Shown here: positions 50,073 through 58,461 of the stretch, in pieces
Layout: each line of letters begins with the position of its first letter
Numbering within the stretch: position 1 is the first letter of the stretch
Source: RGIG3009 sp045578625
GTDB taxonomy: Bacteria > Bacillota > Clostridia > Oscillospirales > Acutalibacteraceae
Direction of reading: 5' to 3'
NCBI GenBank assembly: GCA_045578625.1
Contig: JAZNKN010000057.1
Coordinates: 1 to 64,000 of the forward strand
Length of the DNA: 64,000 bases
The notes under the pieces: model-generated
Databases searched by the model: none
Seen by the model: only the letters and a program-made list of their open reading frames with translations
Told to the model about the DNA's origin: nothing
Made by a program: the position numbers and the translations under genes

Positions 50073-51362
50073 ATGCGCATCGGCAAAGGTTTACGCTTAC
50101 TGTTTCAAAAGGCCCCGGCGATCGACCGTCCCACAGCGGAATGGTCGGATATTGCCCAGGTCGTGCTGCCGTATACCTATTTTGCGGATTCGGAGGCACG
50201 TCCGTCGGTATTTTTGTACGATACGGTGCGGCGCGGTACGCCGCTGTCCGTGTCGGAGGATGTGCAAGTACCGGTGCTGTCGAGTGTTACCGGTGTGGTG
50301 AGCGGCGTCCGTGAGGTCGTACATCCGCTGTACGGCACGATGGATTGTGCGGTCATCGACTGTGTTCCCGCCGAACCGGAGCCGGAGCTGCCGGCACCGT
50401 ATGTGGGCGAGCTGAGTGCGGACGAGCTGTGCGTGGCAGCCGAGGCGGCGCACATCATTGACGAACTGGACGGTGTGCCGTTGTCGCTGAAGCTGCGCGA
50501 ATGGCGTGAGACCGGCTGCGACTATCTGGTGGCAGACGGTGTCCAGATCCAGCCTTATGAGTCCAGCGCTTGGGCGGTGCTGCGCGACCACGCGGAGAAG
50601 GTCGTGGAAGGTCTCGCTCTGGCGGCGCGGGCGGCCGGTACCACGCGGTATCATATTGCCGTGTGCCTGTCGGGGCAGCGTCGCCGTTCGCTGATGATGC
50701 GTGTCGGCAGACGCCATCTGTATCAAACCGATTCTTACTATCCGGCCGGTGAGCCGATCCGCCGTTCGGTGCGCCCGCATTCGCGCACAGCGGCACCCGA
50801 TGCCCGCGTTTGCCGCATCGGTGTGCAGGCGTGTTTGGCGCTGTACCGCGCGGTATATTACCATCAAACGCACGACCGCTGCACCTTGACGGTGGCCGGT
50901 AACGCGGTACGCGAGCCGCAGAACGTGACAGTTCCCTTCGGCACGACGGTGCAGGAGGTGCTGGCGCGTTGCGGGCTGACGGAAGATCCGTCGCACCTCA
51001 TTCTCGGCGAGATCATGACCGGTGTCACCGCGGCGACGCAGGATATTCCCATCCTGCCGGGCATGACCTGCATTCTGGCGTTTACCGCCGGTGCGATCCG
51101 TACGGTACAGCCGCGCACCTGCATCGGCTGCGGGCGCTGTGTGGAGGTCTGTCACGCCGAGCTGCTGCCGTTTGAGATCGTGCGGCGCTTCCGCAATATG
51201 CATTATGAGCGTCTCGGCGCGTTGGAGGCCTCGTCCTGCGACAACTGCGGCGCTTGTTCCTACGTCTGCCCTTGTGGTATCGATCTCGCCTCTATCATTA
51301 CGGAGGCTCGCGGTACCGACAGTGCGATATTACTGGAATTGGAGGAGGAGTTCGATGCTTAG
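50073..51362 (+). CDS. Rnf complex subunit C-like ferredoxin-type protein (divergent)
   Basis: A 429-residue RnfC homologue. The N-terminal barrel-sandwich-like part, an SLBB-like segment (TLTVAGNAVREPQNVTVPFG, 271-290) and two [4Fe-4S] motifs are recognisable: Cys350/353/356/360 (CIGCGRCVEVC) and Cys389/392/395/399 (CDNCGACSYVC). The glycine-rich GxGGAGFPT NADH/FMN loop of normal RnfC is replaced by IDELDGVPLSLKL (129-141), so NADH binding is doubtful. First gene of a C-D-E-A operon without G and B. ATG 50073 follows AGGAAAGGTGG. The end overlaps the next gene by 8 bases. Confidence 0.82.
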   Translation: MRIGKGLRLLFQKAPAIDRPTAEWSDIAQVVLPYTYFADSEARPSVFLYDTVRRGTPLSVSEDVQVPVLSSVTGVVSGVREVVHPLYGTMDCAVIDCVPAEPEPELPAPYVGELSADELCVAAEAAHIIDELDGVPLSLKLREWRETGCDYLVADGVQIQPYESSAWAVLRDHAEKVVEGLALAARAAGTTRYHIAVCLSGQRRRSLMMRVGRRHLYQTDSYYPAGEPIRRSVRPHSRTAAPDARVCRIGVQACLALYRAVYYHQTHDRCTLTVAGNAVREPQNVTVPFGTTVQEVLARCGLTEDPSHLILGEIMTGVTAATQDIPILPGMTCILAFTAGAIRTVQPRTCIGCGRCVEVCHAELLPFEIVRRFRNMHYERLGALEASSCDNCGACSYVCPCGIDLASIITEARGTDSAILLELEEEFDA

Positions 51363-52338
51363 AGCTTCTGTCGCTCCCCATATCCGTGAGCCGCGTCACC
51401 CGCTGTATCAGGCAGGCGGCGTGCTGCTGTGCCTGCTTCCTTTGGTCGGCTTTTCCTGCCTGTATTACGGCCTGCGCCCGCTACTGTTGGTGCTGTCCGG
51501 CATGCTGGCTGCGGTGCTGACCGAAGCACTGTGCTGTGCGGTCGCCCACCGCCGCCTTTCCGTAGGGGACGGTACGGCTGCCGTGACCGGCGGTCTTATC
51601 GGGGCGATGTTGTCCCCGCTGACACCGCTTTGGATACCCGTGATCGGTGCGATGTTTGCCATCGGTGTTGCCAAGATGCCGTTTGGCGGTGTCGGTCGCA
51701 ACATTTTCAACCCTGCGGCAGCCGGTATGGCGTTTTGCGTCATCTGCTTCGAAACGCGGCTGTTCGCGTATCCCGATCCGTCGCAGAGTGCGGCGCTGCC
51801 GCTGTTTGACACAGCCGGTGTCATTACGGCGATGTCACCCACACAGCAGCTTGCCTCCGGCGGTATTCCGGATCTGGATCTAGTCACGTTGCTCAGCGGC
51901 GATTTCCCGGGACCGATCGCCTCTGCGGGTATTTTGATCCTGTTGGCGGCAGCGTTGTATCTGTTTGTTCGCCACTCCTCGTCGCCGTATATTCTGTTGT
52001 CCTATCTGGCAACGTGCGCCGTCATTGCCGCGCTGTTCCCCCGCACCGAGGTCGGTGCCGGTGTCAGTATCCAGTTGGAACTGTTTACCGGTCTGCTTCT
52101 GTTCTGCGGTGTGTTCTTGCTCAGCGATCCGGTCACCGCCCCGCGTTTCTGGCTGGCGCGCATCGTCTACGGTGTGATGGCGGGTATCTTGGTGATGATC
52201 CTGCGTCACCACGGCCGTTTTGAATGCTGTGAATTCTTTGCGGTACTGTTGGTGAATTCGTTTTCACCGCTGTTGGATCGTACCTGCTGGTCGCTTCTTC
52301 GTAAGCTTCGCCGTTGGAAGGAGAGGGTGCCCGCATGA
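51355..52338 (+). CDS. Rnf complex subunit D-like membrane protein
   Basis: A 327-residue membrane protein matching RnfD/NqrB. The hallmark KMPFGGVGRNIFNPAAAG (108-125) is strongly conserved. In normal RnfD a Thr in an S-[GA]-A-T context carries covalent FMN. Here the corresponding region reads ITAMSPTQQLASGG, leaving Thr163 as a possible but non-canonical site. GGAGGAGGAG precedes the ATG. The stop overlaps the next start by 4 bases. Confidence 0.85.
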   Translation: MLRASVAPHIREPRHPLYQAGGVLLCLLPLVGFSCLYYGLRPLLLVLSGMLAAVLTEALCCAVAHRRLSVGDGTAAVTGGLIGAMLSPLTPLWIPVIGAMFAIGVAKMPFGGVGRNIFNPAAAGMAFCVICFETRLFAYPDPSQSAALPLFDTAGVITAMSPTQQLASGGIPDLDLVTLLSGDFPGPIASAGILILLAAALYLFVRHSSSPYILLSYLATCAVIAALFPRTEVGAGVSIQLELFTGLLLFCGVFLLSDPVTAPRFWLARIVYGVMAGILVMILRHHGRFECCEFFAVLLVNSFSPLLDRTCWSLLRKLRRWKERVPA

Positions 52339-52982
52339 AAAAGATGCCTGCCGTCCGCTCCCTGCTGTCGGCGTTCTGGGATGCGTTTCTGCCGCAGAAC
52401 GTCGTATTGGTGCAGGCAATGGGTCTCTGCCCGATCTTGGCGATCGGCTACGACCTGAAATACGGCGTGACTTTGGCGGTTTGCACCGCCGTGGTATTGG
52501 TACCCGCCAATCTGCTGCTGTCGCTGCTCGGCGAAAAGTTTCCGCTGTGGCTGCGTCCGCCGGTGTACGCGCTGCTGACCACGCTGCTGCTGCAAGGAGC
52601 GGCTTTCGTTCTCCATCAGTATATCTCGGTGGATATTTACGCGGCGCTGTACCTGTTTTTACCGTTGATGGCGGTCAACTCGCTGTTCACGGTGCGCGCC
52701 TCCGTCGTACAGTCGGGGAACACCCATCCGTTGCTGTCGCTCGCGGATTCGCTGGGTGCCGCGTTGGGCTTTGCACTGGTACTGTGTATGGCTTCCGCAC
52801 TGCGTGAGATCGCCATTTACGGAACCATCTGGGATATTCCTTTGGGTCATTCCGCACGGTTTACCGAAGCGGAGCATCCGTTTATCGGTTACGTGCTGCT
52901 CGGCTTTATGGCGGCTACCCTACAGTGGGGTCGTCAGTTTGTACGCCGCCTCTCTGCCCGAAAGGAGGAGATGCCGCTATGA
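52335..52982 (+). CDS. Rnf complex subunit E-like membrane protein
   Basis: A 215-residue six-helix protein of the RnfA/RnfE/NqrD family. The first half-motif VQAMGLCPILAI keeps Cys32, but the second, normally VNCxxLG, reads VNSLFTV (Ser116). In working Rnf/Nqr complexes four cysteines from the A and E subunits hold a [2Fe-2S] cluster in the membrane; here only one of this subunit's two remains. Starts and stops overlap neighbours by 4 bases on both sides. Confidence 0.84.
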   Translation: MKKMPAVRSLLSAFWDAFLPQNVVLVQAMGLCPILAIGYDLKYGVTLAVCTAVVLVPANLLLSLLGEKFPLWLRPPVYALLTTLLLQGAAFVLHQYISVDIYAALYLFLPLMAVNSLFTVRASVVQSGNTHPLLSLADSLGAALGFALVLCMASALREIAIYGTIWDIPLGHSARFTEAEHPFIGYVLLGFMAATLQWGRQFVRRLSARKEEMPL

Positions 52983-53575
52983 CCGTACTTCGTGATATAC
53001 TGGTCTATCTGCTCGTCACCGCGACGATGCAGAATCTGGTGTTGACCGCCGGTTTCGGATCGTCCTCTTTGGCACGGATGGTGCGCCGTCCGCGCTACCG
53101 TCAGGCATATACGAGGCTGCTGCTGGTGTACACCGTGGTGACGACCGCGCTGTTTTATCCGTTGGATCAACTGCTGCCCTTTGATTGGCGGTTCCGTATG
53201 CTGCGTCCGCTCATCGTGATCGTATTGGCGGTATTGCTGTACGTGGGTACCGTTCTGGTCGCGATCCGCCGCTTCCCGATCTGGTATCGGCGTATGCGGC
53301 GGCTGCTGCCATTGGCAGTGTTCAACAACGTCGTGGTGGGTGCGGCGCTTGTTACCAACTATCAGCTGTCGGTATCCTTCTTTCCGGCACTGGGTATTGC
53401 CGCCGGTGCGGCTTTGGGCTTCACGCTGCTGTCGTCGCTCAGCGCGGAGGCGTTGGAGCGTATGGACAATCCGGATACGCCCGCCGCGTTTCGCGGCCTG
53501 CCCGGTACGTTGGTGTATCTGGGACTGCTGGCACTAGCACTGATGGGCTTCGATTCGGTGCTGAATTTGGTTTGA
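52979..53575 (+). CDS. Rnf complex subunit A-like membrane protein
   Basis: A 198-residue six-helix protein in the RnfA position of the operon. Topology and the start DILVYLLVTATMQNLVLTAG fit RnfA, but the two cluster motifs are lost: LGICPFLG is replaced by FGSSSLAR (26-33) and TNCAxLG by FNNVVVGA (115-122). The protein has no Cys at all. AAAGGAGGAG precedes the ATG. No rnfB follows, unlike the standard Clostridial order C-D-G-E-A-B. Confidence 0.82.
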   Translation: MTVLRDILVYLLVTATMQNLVLTAGFGSSSLARMVRRPRYRQAYTRLLLVYTVVTTALFYPLDQLLPFDWRFRMLRPLIVIVLAVLLYVGTVLVAIRRFPIWYRRMRRLLPLAVFNNVVVGAALVTNYQLSVSFFPALGIAAGAALGFTLLSSLSAEALERMDNPDTPAAFRGLPGTLVYLGLLALALMGFDSVLNLV

Positions 53576-53607
53576 TGGTAGTTGTTTTTATGCCGTTGAG
53601 GGGGATG

Positions 53608-53637
53608 CACTGTCATACGCTATGATAAGAGACAGTG
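53608..53637. repeat. Short inverted repeat before the YczE-like gene
   Basis: CACTGTC (53608-53614) and GACAGTG (53631-53637) with a 16-base centre. It could be an operator or a small hairpin; it lies between the Rnf-like operon and the next gene. Confidence 0.35.
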
Positions 53638-53673
53638 TTCTATGGTAATTTTGGGAACGCGAGAGGAGTATCT

Positions 53674-54357
53674 ATGAAACAGCGGCTTTTTTACAGAGAA
53701 TGGGCATACCTTTCGGGTGTCATTACCATGGCGTTCGGCGCGGCGTTTATGGAGCACGCGGGCTTCGGTCTGTCGATGGTGATCGCTCCGGCGTATCTGC
53801 TGCATTGCGCCTTGGCGCCGTTACTGCCGTGGTTTTCCTTCGGCGTGGCGGAGATGGCATTCCAAGCACTGCTGATCCTGCTGCTGTGTCTGATCCTGCG
53901 TCGCTTCCGTGTTTCCTTCTTGTTTTCGTTCGTCACCTCGGTGATCTACGGCTTCTGCCTGGATGGGGCGATCCTGTTGGTGACACCCATTCCGCATACT
54001 ATCGCTCTGCGCTTGCTGCTGTACGTCGGCGGTATGGTCATTACCTCGGCGGGTGTCGCGTTTTTTTGTCGGACCTACATCGCTCCGGAGGCATACGAGT
54101 TGTTTGTGGAGAAGGTTTCCGAGCGGTTTCACAAGCCGTTCCATCACTGCAAGACCGTGTATGATTGTTGCAGCTGCCTACTCAGCGTGATCCTGTCCTT
54201 CGTCTTGTTTGGCTGGGGGCAGTTCGTGGGCGTTAGTTGGGGTACGGTGGTATGCGCACTGATCAACGGTACGCTCATCGGCCTGTTTGAAAAGCTGTAC
54301 GACCGTCTGTGGCGCTTTGAGGATCGTTTCCCGAAGTTCCACCGCATTATGCCTTGA
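53674..54357 (+). CDS. YczE/YitT-like (DUF6198) membrane protein
   Basis: A 227-residue membrane protein with about five helices. The start LSGVITMAFGAAFMEHAGFG and FVTSVIYGFCLDGAILL match the YczE/DUF6198 group. The family role is unknown. GAGAGGAG precedes ATG 53674. It lies 98 bases after the Rnf-like operon on the same strand and could be part of that unit or separate. Confidence 0.75.
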   Translation: MKQRLFYREWAYLSGVITMAFGAAFMEHAGFGLSMVIAPAYLLHCALAPLLPWFSFGVAEMAFQALLILLLCLILRRFRVSFLFSFVTSVIYGFCLDGAILLVTPIPHTIALRLLLYVGGMVITSAGVAFFCRTYIAPEAYELFVEKVSERFHKPFHHCKTVYDCCSCLLSVILSFVLFGWGQFVGVSWGTVVCALINGTLIGLFEKLYDRLWRFEDRFPKFHRIMP

Positions 54358-54369
54358 CCGAATATAACA

Positions 54370-54404
54370 AAAAGCACACTCACGTGACGTGAGTGTGCTT
54401 TTTT
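54370..54404. terminator. Terminator after the YczE-like gene
   Basis: AAGCACACTCACG / CGTGAGTGTGCTT stem with AAAA before and TTTT after, between two convergent genes. Confidence 0.85.
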
Positions 54405-54412
54405 CATGCGGT

Positions 54413-55558
54413 TTATGCGAACCACTGGCGGATCTCCTCTGCAGAGGCACGGTAGGTGCCGGAAGCAAACGGCGGACGACCGCCGCCCTTACCTTGCAGC
54501 GCTTCATTTGCGGCCTTTACCAAAGCAGAGAACTTCTCTCGGTTGCTGTACAGCGTGTAGCGATACCCATCGGTGTCGTTGCCGTTCAACACGACGCAGA
54601 CACCGCCGCAGCGTTCGGCAGTGACCTCCGCCAGATGGCGCGCCGCGTCCACGGGGAGCGCACTGATAAGCACGGAGGGACTGTCGGTCATCGGCTGCGA
54701 TGCGGCAAGCTCCTCGGCAACGGTGAGCAACAGCCGCTCGGTCTGCCATTTCGCGGTATCCACCGCCGCGACGTAGCCGTCAAATGCGGCGATCCCTTTT
54801 TCCTGCACGGTGGACAGCGCCGCCGTGATATGCGAGGTCAGCGCCTGCTTTTGCTGATAGTCGCGCACCGCGGTCGCGCCGCACATCAGCTGCAGCCGTA
54901 CGCCGCCCTTGTAGTGCTTGGCGTCCGTGATCTTGAGCATCCCGATCTCGCCGGTGCGCGCCACGTGCGGCGCACAGCAGGCGCACACGTCCACGCCGTC
55001 CACCACCACGATTCGCACCGCTCCGTCGATCTCCTTTTTACTGCGGTACGGCAGCGTCGCCAACTCCTCGGGGGAGGGGTAAGAGGCGGTGATGGCGCGA
55101 TTTTGGCAGATCACGGCGTTGGCCTTAAGCTCCAGCTCGTCCAACTGCTGTCGCGACAGCACGCCGTCGTAATCAATGGTTACCAGCTCGTCGCCCAGGT
55201 GGAAGCCGACGTTGTGCAGACCGTATTGGCGGGTCACCAATCCGGACAGGACGTGCTCGCCGGAGTGGTGCTGCATCCGATACCACCGTTGCTCCCAATC
55301 GATCTGTCCCTGCACCGTTTCGCCCACGGTCAGGGGACGGTCGGTGAGATGCCAGATGGTGTCGGTCTCTACCGTATGCTTTACCTGTGTGTCGCCTAAT
55401 ATACCGGCGTCGCCCTTTTGACCGCCGCCCTCGGGGCAGAAGGCGGTCTGATCCAAGGCGACCGCAAACCCATCCCCCTGCGGACGGCAGGCGGTAACGG
55501 TGGCAGTGAATTCACACAGATAGCTATTCTCGTCAAACAAGCGGCGCGTTGCGCTCAT
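54413..55558 (-). CDS. Alanyl-tRNA editing protein, AlaX-like with DHHA1 domain
   Basis: A 381-residue stand-alone homologue of the AlaRS editing domain that hydrolyses mischarged Ser-tRNA(Ala) or Gly-tRNA(Ala). The tRNA-SAD zinc site is intact: HHSGEH and CACCAPH. FCPEGGGQKGD near residue 40 is typical. A C-terminal DHHA1 domain (GGGRPPFASG) makes it the long AlaX type. ATG 55558 follows AAGGAGG. The frame remains open upstream, but that part shows no protein-like pattern. Confidence 0.9.
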   Translation of the reverse strand: MSATRRLFDENSYLCEFTATVTACRPQGDGFAVALDQTAFCPEGGGQKGDAGILGDTQVKHTVETDTIWHLTDRPLTVGETVQGQIDWEQRWYRMQHHSGEHVLSGLVTRQYGLHNVGFHLGDELVTIDYDGVLSRQQLDELELKANAVICQNRAITASYPSPEELATLPYRSKKEIDGAVRIVVVDGVDVCACCAPHVARTGEIGMLKITDAKHYKGGVRLQLMCGATAVRDYQQKQALTSHITAALSTVQEKGIAAFDGYVAAVDTAKWQTERLLLTVAEELAASQPMTDSPSVLISALPVDAARHLAEVTAERCGGVCVVLNGNDTDGYRYTLYSNREKFSALVKAANEALQGKGGGRPPFASGTYRASAEEIRQWFA

Positions 55559-55631
55559 AGGATGAACCTCCTTGTGCCGTGCTACGGTTGTCATTATACG
55601 GTGTTTGAAAGCAAATAGCAAGTGTCGCAAT

Positions 55632-55666
55632 AAAAAAAGGCTTCCCGGCCTGACCGGGAAGCCTTT
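55632..55666 (-). terminator. putP terminator
   Basis: AAAGGCTTCCCGG / CCGGGAAGCCTTT stem with a 5-base loop. On the minus strand it is followed by TTTTTTT. Confidence 0.85.
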
Positions 55667-55676
55667 GGGTTGTTTA

Positions 55677-57257
55677 TCAGGCCTCTTCCACGTTGCCGCA
55701 GCGTACCGCTTCGAAGTCCTCCTCGATCTCCTGGGACGGAGCCTTCGTGAGCAGCGAGACGACGATGATGCAGACGGTGGAGAAGATGAAGGCGGGCAGC
55801 AGCTCGTAGATGCCGAACACGCCGCCGAGCGGCTTAATGACCAGCTTCCACAGGAACACCATGCCAGCACCGCCGACCATACCGGCGATCGCACCGGCAC
55901 GGTTGATGCGTTTCCAGAACAGCGAGAGGATCATCGACGGGCCGAAGGTGGCGCCGAAGCCGGCCCATGCAAAGGACACGATGCTGAAGATAACGCTGTT
56001 TTCATCCAATGCGATCACGATGCCGATGAGCGCCAGCACCAACAGGGTGATACGCGAAACGATCATAACCTGCTTGTCGGTGGCGTTCTTTTTGCAGATG
56101 CCCTGGAAAATGTTCTTGGAGAATGCGGAGGCGGCGATCAGCAGATACGAGTCAGACGAGCTGATGGTTGCAGCCAGAATACCCGCCATCACGAAGCCGG
56201 CAACGATTGCCGGAAGCGTGCTGGTGGACAGCGTGATAAAGATGTTCTCCGCGCTGGAAGCGGTGAGGTGCTTTACGGGGAACAGCTGACGGCCGATGAT
56301 ACCGATGAACACGGCAACGGCCAGCGAAACGACGACCCACACCATCGCAATGCGGCGGGAACGCTTCAGCTCGCTTTCCTTACGGATCGCCATAAAGCGC
56401 AGCAGCACCTGCGGCATACCGAAGTAGCCGAGACCCCATGCCAGCATCGAGCAGACGGACAGAACGCCGTACTCGGAAGCAGCGCCGAACACCGGCTGGC
56501 CGTTTGCCACGACCTGCGTCGCCACACCGTCGACCTCCACGGTCGTGGGGGTGGCCAGACCGAAGAACTCTAAGAAGCCGGGGATGTTGTTGGCGTTGTC
56601 GATGACAGCGCCGATACCGCCGGCGTTGATGGTGCTGATGATCACGATAACGGTCAGCGCAATGATCATCACGATGGCCTGCATAAAGTCGGACACGCTT
56701 TCGGCAAGGAAGCCGCCGAGCAGCGTATACAGCAGCACGAACGCCGCGCCGATGAGCATCATCAGGCGATAATCCAGACCGAACAGGGTGGAGAAGAGCT
56801 TGCCGCAGGTCACAAAACAGCTCGCGGCATACACGGTGAAGTAGACCAGAATAAACGCGGCGGCGATGAACATGATGGTCTTTTTCTTCTCACGGAAGCG
56901 GTTGGAGAAAAACTCCGGCAGGGTGATGGAGTTGTTGGCACGTACACTGTACCGGCGCAGACGCTTGGAGACGATGAGCCAGTTTAAGTAAGTACCGATC
57001 GCCAGACCGATGGCGGTCCAGGCGGCATCCGCGAGGCCGCACCAGTAGGCGACGCCCGGCAGACCCATCAGCAGCCAGCCGCTCATATCCGAAGCCTCCG
57101 CGCTCATTGCGGTGACCCACGGGCCGAGCGAACGGCCGCCGAGGAAATATTCCTCCGAGTTTTTGTTGGCGCGTTTGGCATACAACACACCGATCACGAT
57201 CACGATTGCCATGTAAATGGCCATAGCAATCAGGATCTGCACAGTTTTCCAAGGCAT
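55677..57257 (-). CDS. putP: Sodium/proline symporter
   Basis: A 526-residue sodium:solute symporter of the SSS family, PutP type. SAEASDMSGWLLMGLPG near residue 52 (Na+ site), the ADAAWTAIGLAIGTYLNW helix and the C-terminal SFAWAGFGATFGPSM match proline transporters. Thirteen helices are expected, and the protein is of normal length. It is alone between a terminator and its own promoter. AGGAGGG precedes the ATG. Confidence 0.94.
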   Translation of the reverse strand: MPWKTVQILIAMAIYMAIVIVIGVLYAKRANKNSEEYFLGGRSLGPWVTAMSAEASDMSGWLLMGLPGVAYWCGLADAAWTAIGLAIGTYLNWLIVSKRLRRYSVRANNSITLPEFFSNRFREKKKTIMFIAAAFILVYFTVYAASCFVTCGKLFSTLFGLDYRLMMLIGAAFVLLYTLLGGFLAESVSDFMQAIVMIIALTVIVIISTINAGGIGAVIDNANNIPGFLEFFGLATPTTVEVDGVATQVVANGQPVFGAASEYGVLSVCSMLAWGLGYFGMPQVLLRFMAIRKESELKRSRRIAMVWVVVSLAVAVFIGIIGRQLFPVKHLTASSAENIFITLSTSTLPAIVAGFVMAGILAATISSSDSYLLIAASAFSKNIFQGICKKNATDKQVMIVSRITLLVLALIGIVIALDENSVIFSIVSFAWAGFGATFGPSMILSLFWKRINRAGAIAGMVGGAGMVFLWKLVIKPLGGVFGIYELLPAFIFSTVCIIVVSLLTKAPSQEIEEDFEAVRCGNVEEA

Positions 57258-57302
57258 ACAATACCCTCCTATATCCGGGACAAATTCCCAAAAGATAGCT
57301 TT

Positions 57303-57331
57303 ATCATATCAAAAAACCACAGACATTGCAA
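57303..57331 (-). promoter_or_regulatory. putP promoter
   Basis: On the minus strand TTGCAA (57331-57326), 17-nt spacer, TATGAT (57308-57303). Confidence 0.65.
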
Positions 57332-57412
57332 CAAAAAGATAAAAATCTTTTCGAGTGACGATGTAGTGAAGTTTGGCTGATTGAATTGTACTGTAAAATT
57401 CTGTGATTTGCA

Positions 57413-57551
57413 ATGAAATCGCGCAAGGCGCGATGAAATCCTCACTCTGTTCGGATGAAATCTGCATCACGCACGCAGCGCGCATCATGTTTCGTAAGGA
57501 CCGCATCACTCAAAAAAGTCCCTTTTGTCGGTAGACAAAAGCGACTTTTTT
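57413..57551. repeat. Palindromic repeat array, copy B, left part
   Basis: Non-coding. Short hairpins (TCGCGC-AAG-GCGCGA and others) separated by GATGAAATC spacers run from 57413 to 57490. Segment 57502-57540 closely matches copy A at 13931-13969. It ends in a complete terminator, 57512-57529 pairing with 57534-57551 (AAAAAAGTC..GACTTTTTT), which copy A keeps only in part. Bases 57552-57630 show nothing recognisable. Confidence 0.75.
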
Positions 57552-57630
57552 GTTGCGAAAGACTGCCCAAAAGTAGTGTAAATTGGGGTAAGAAAGACGA
57601 AAAGTAATGTGATGTGACATCTGTTATTTT

Positions 57631-58059
57631 TTACAAAACATATGTAACAAAAGAACCTGCAATGGAACCATCCGGCATTTTGGTTGGACTAATCGAGAAC
57701 TTATTTTTTAACCAAAGACGATGAGAAGGTACATTCCCTATATCGCAGTAGGCGCGAACTTGATAAACATCTTCTTGTTTAGCCGTTTTAATAATTTCAT
57801 TCAGCATTTTGGATGCAATACCCTGACACCTCAAATTTGTATAGATAACTTCGATTATATTTATGAAAATTTCACTTTGCTCAACAGGCGCAGGAATATC
57901 TCGTTTAAAAGCCCAAAGATAACCAACTATTGTATCTTCAATTTCGGCTATAACAAAGAATCCTCCATCATGAATGACATTCTGAATATTCGGATAATCA
58001 TTTAAAAGTTTTTCTTTTTCTGATTCTGTTCCAAATCGAATAACTACTTTTTCAGGCAT
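57631..58059 (-). CDS. GNAT family N-acetyltransferase
   Basis: A 142-residue acetyltransferase. The acetyl-CoA loop reads NLRCQGIASKMLNEII (R/QxxGxG/A pattern), and GFFVIAEIEDTIVGYLWAF is strand 2-4. The substrate is unknown. The gene is AT-rich compared with the core genome. The start is uncertain: ATG 58059 overlaps the end of the upstream gene by 8 bases with AAAGGAG 13 bases away; ATG 58071 is almost on top of that ribosome site. It is the second gene of a two-gene cargo enclosed by repeat array B. Confidence 0.82.
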   Translation of the reverse strand: MPEKVVIRFGTESEKEKLLNDYPNIQNVIHDGGFFVIAEIEDTIVGYLWAFKRDIPAPVEQSEIFINIIEVIYTNLRCQGIASKMLNEIIKTAKQEDVYQVRAYCDIGNVPSHRLWLKNKFSISPTKMPDGSIAGSFVTYVL

Positions 58060-58408
58060 TACTATTTTCATTCTCCTTTGCAGTGTTAATAGATGCAATT
58101 AAGATACGGCGAATTGTACCGCACTGATTATAAAGGTCAACAGCGGTTTCTCTGTTCAAGATATCGGATTTCACAAACAGTTCCAGCCAATACTCTGTTT
58201 CGTAACATTCCTTCAAAGCGATCTGCAATTTCGCAATAAAGTCGAGTTTCCCGTGGGCATAGTTAGCTTCGTGAACATTGGCGCCGATGGATGTTGCGCT
58301 ACGCTCCAGTTGATTAACTAAAGAGTAGTGTCCTTTAATGGTCTCGCAGAGTTTGATTATCTTAACAGCAAAGCCTGTTGAAAGTTCCCGAAGTTTTGAC
58401 TCAGCCAT
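58052..58408 (-). CDS. Four-helix-bundle protein (S23/Avd-like)
   Basis: A 118-residue protein of the four-helix-bundle family (TIGR02436-like). The consensus is clear: LSTGFAVKIIKLCETIKG, LVNQLERSATSIGANVHEA, and LQIALKECYETEYWLEL. Relatives are encoded in 23S rRNA intervening sequences and as accessory proteins of diversity-generating retroelements, but no reverse transcriptase is nearby. ATG 58408 follows GAAAGGCGG. AT-rich; its promoter directly abuts the right repeat array. Confidence 0.88.
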   Translation of the reverse strand: MAESKLRELSTGFAVKIIKLCETIKGHYSLVNQLERSATSIGANVHEANYAHGKLDFIAKLQIALKECYETEYWLELFVKSDILNRETAVDLYNQCGTIRRILIASINTAKENENSNA

Positions 58409-58432
58409 ATAAATACCGCCTTTCTTATCACA

Positions 58433-58461
58433 ATTATACCATATCAATTAGAACACTTAAA
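58433..58461 (-). promoter_or_regulatory. Promoter of the four-helix-bundle/GNAT pair
   Basis: On the minus strand TTTAAG (58461-58456), 17-nt spacer, extended TGG-TATAAT (58438-58433). The -35 box touches the edge of the repeat array. Confidence 0.6.

Noticed and set aside
55559..55900. Extension of the AlaX-like frame upstream
   Set aside because: Composition (Ser/Pro/Arg runs) is antisense of putP, and AAGGAGG directly precedes ATG 55558.
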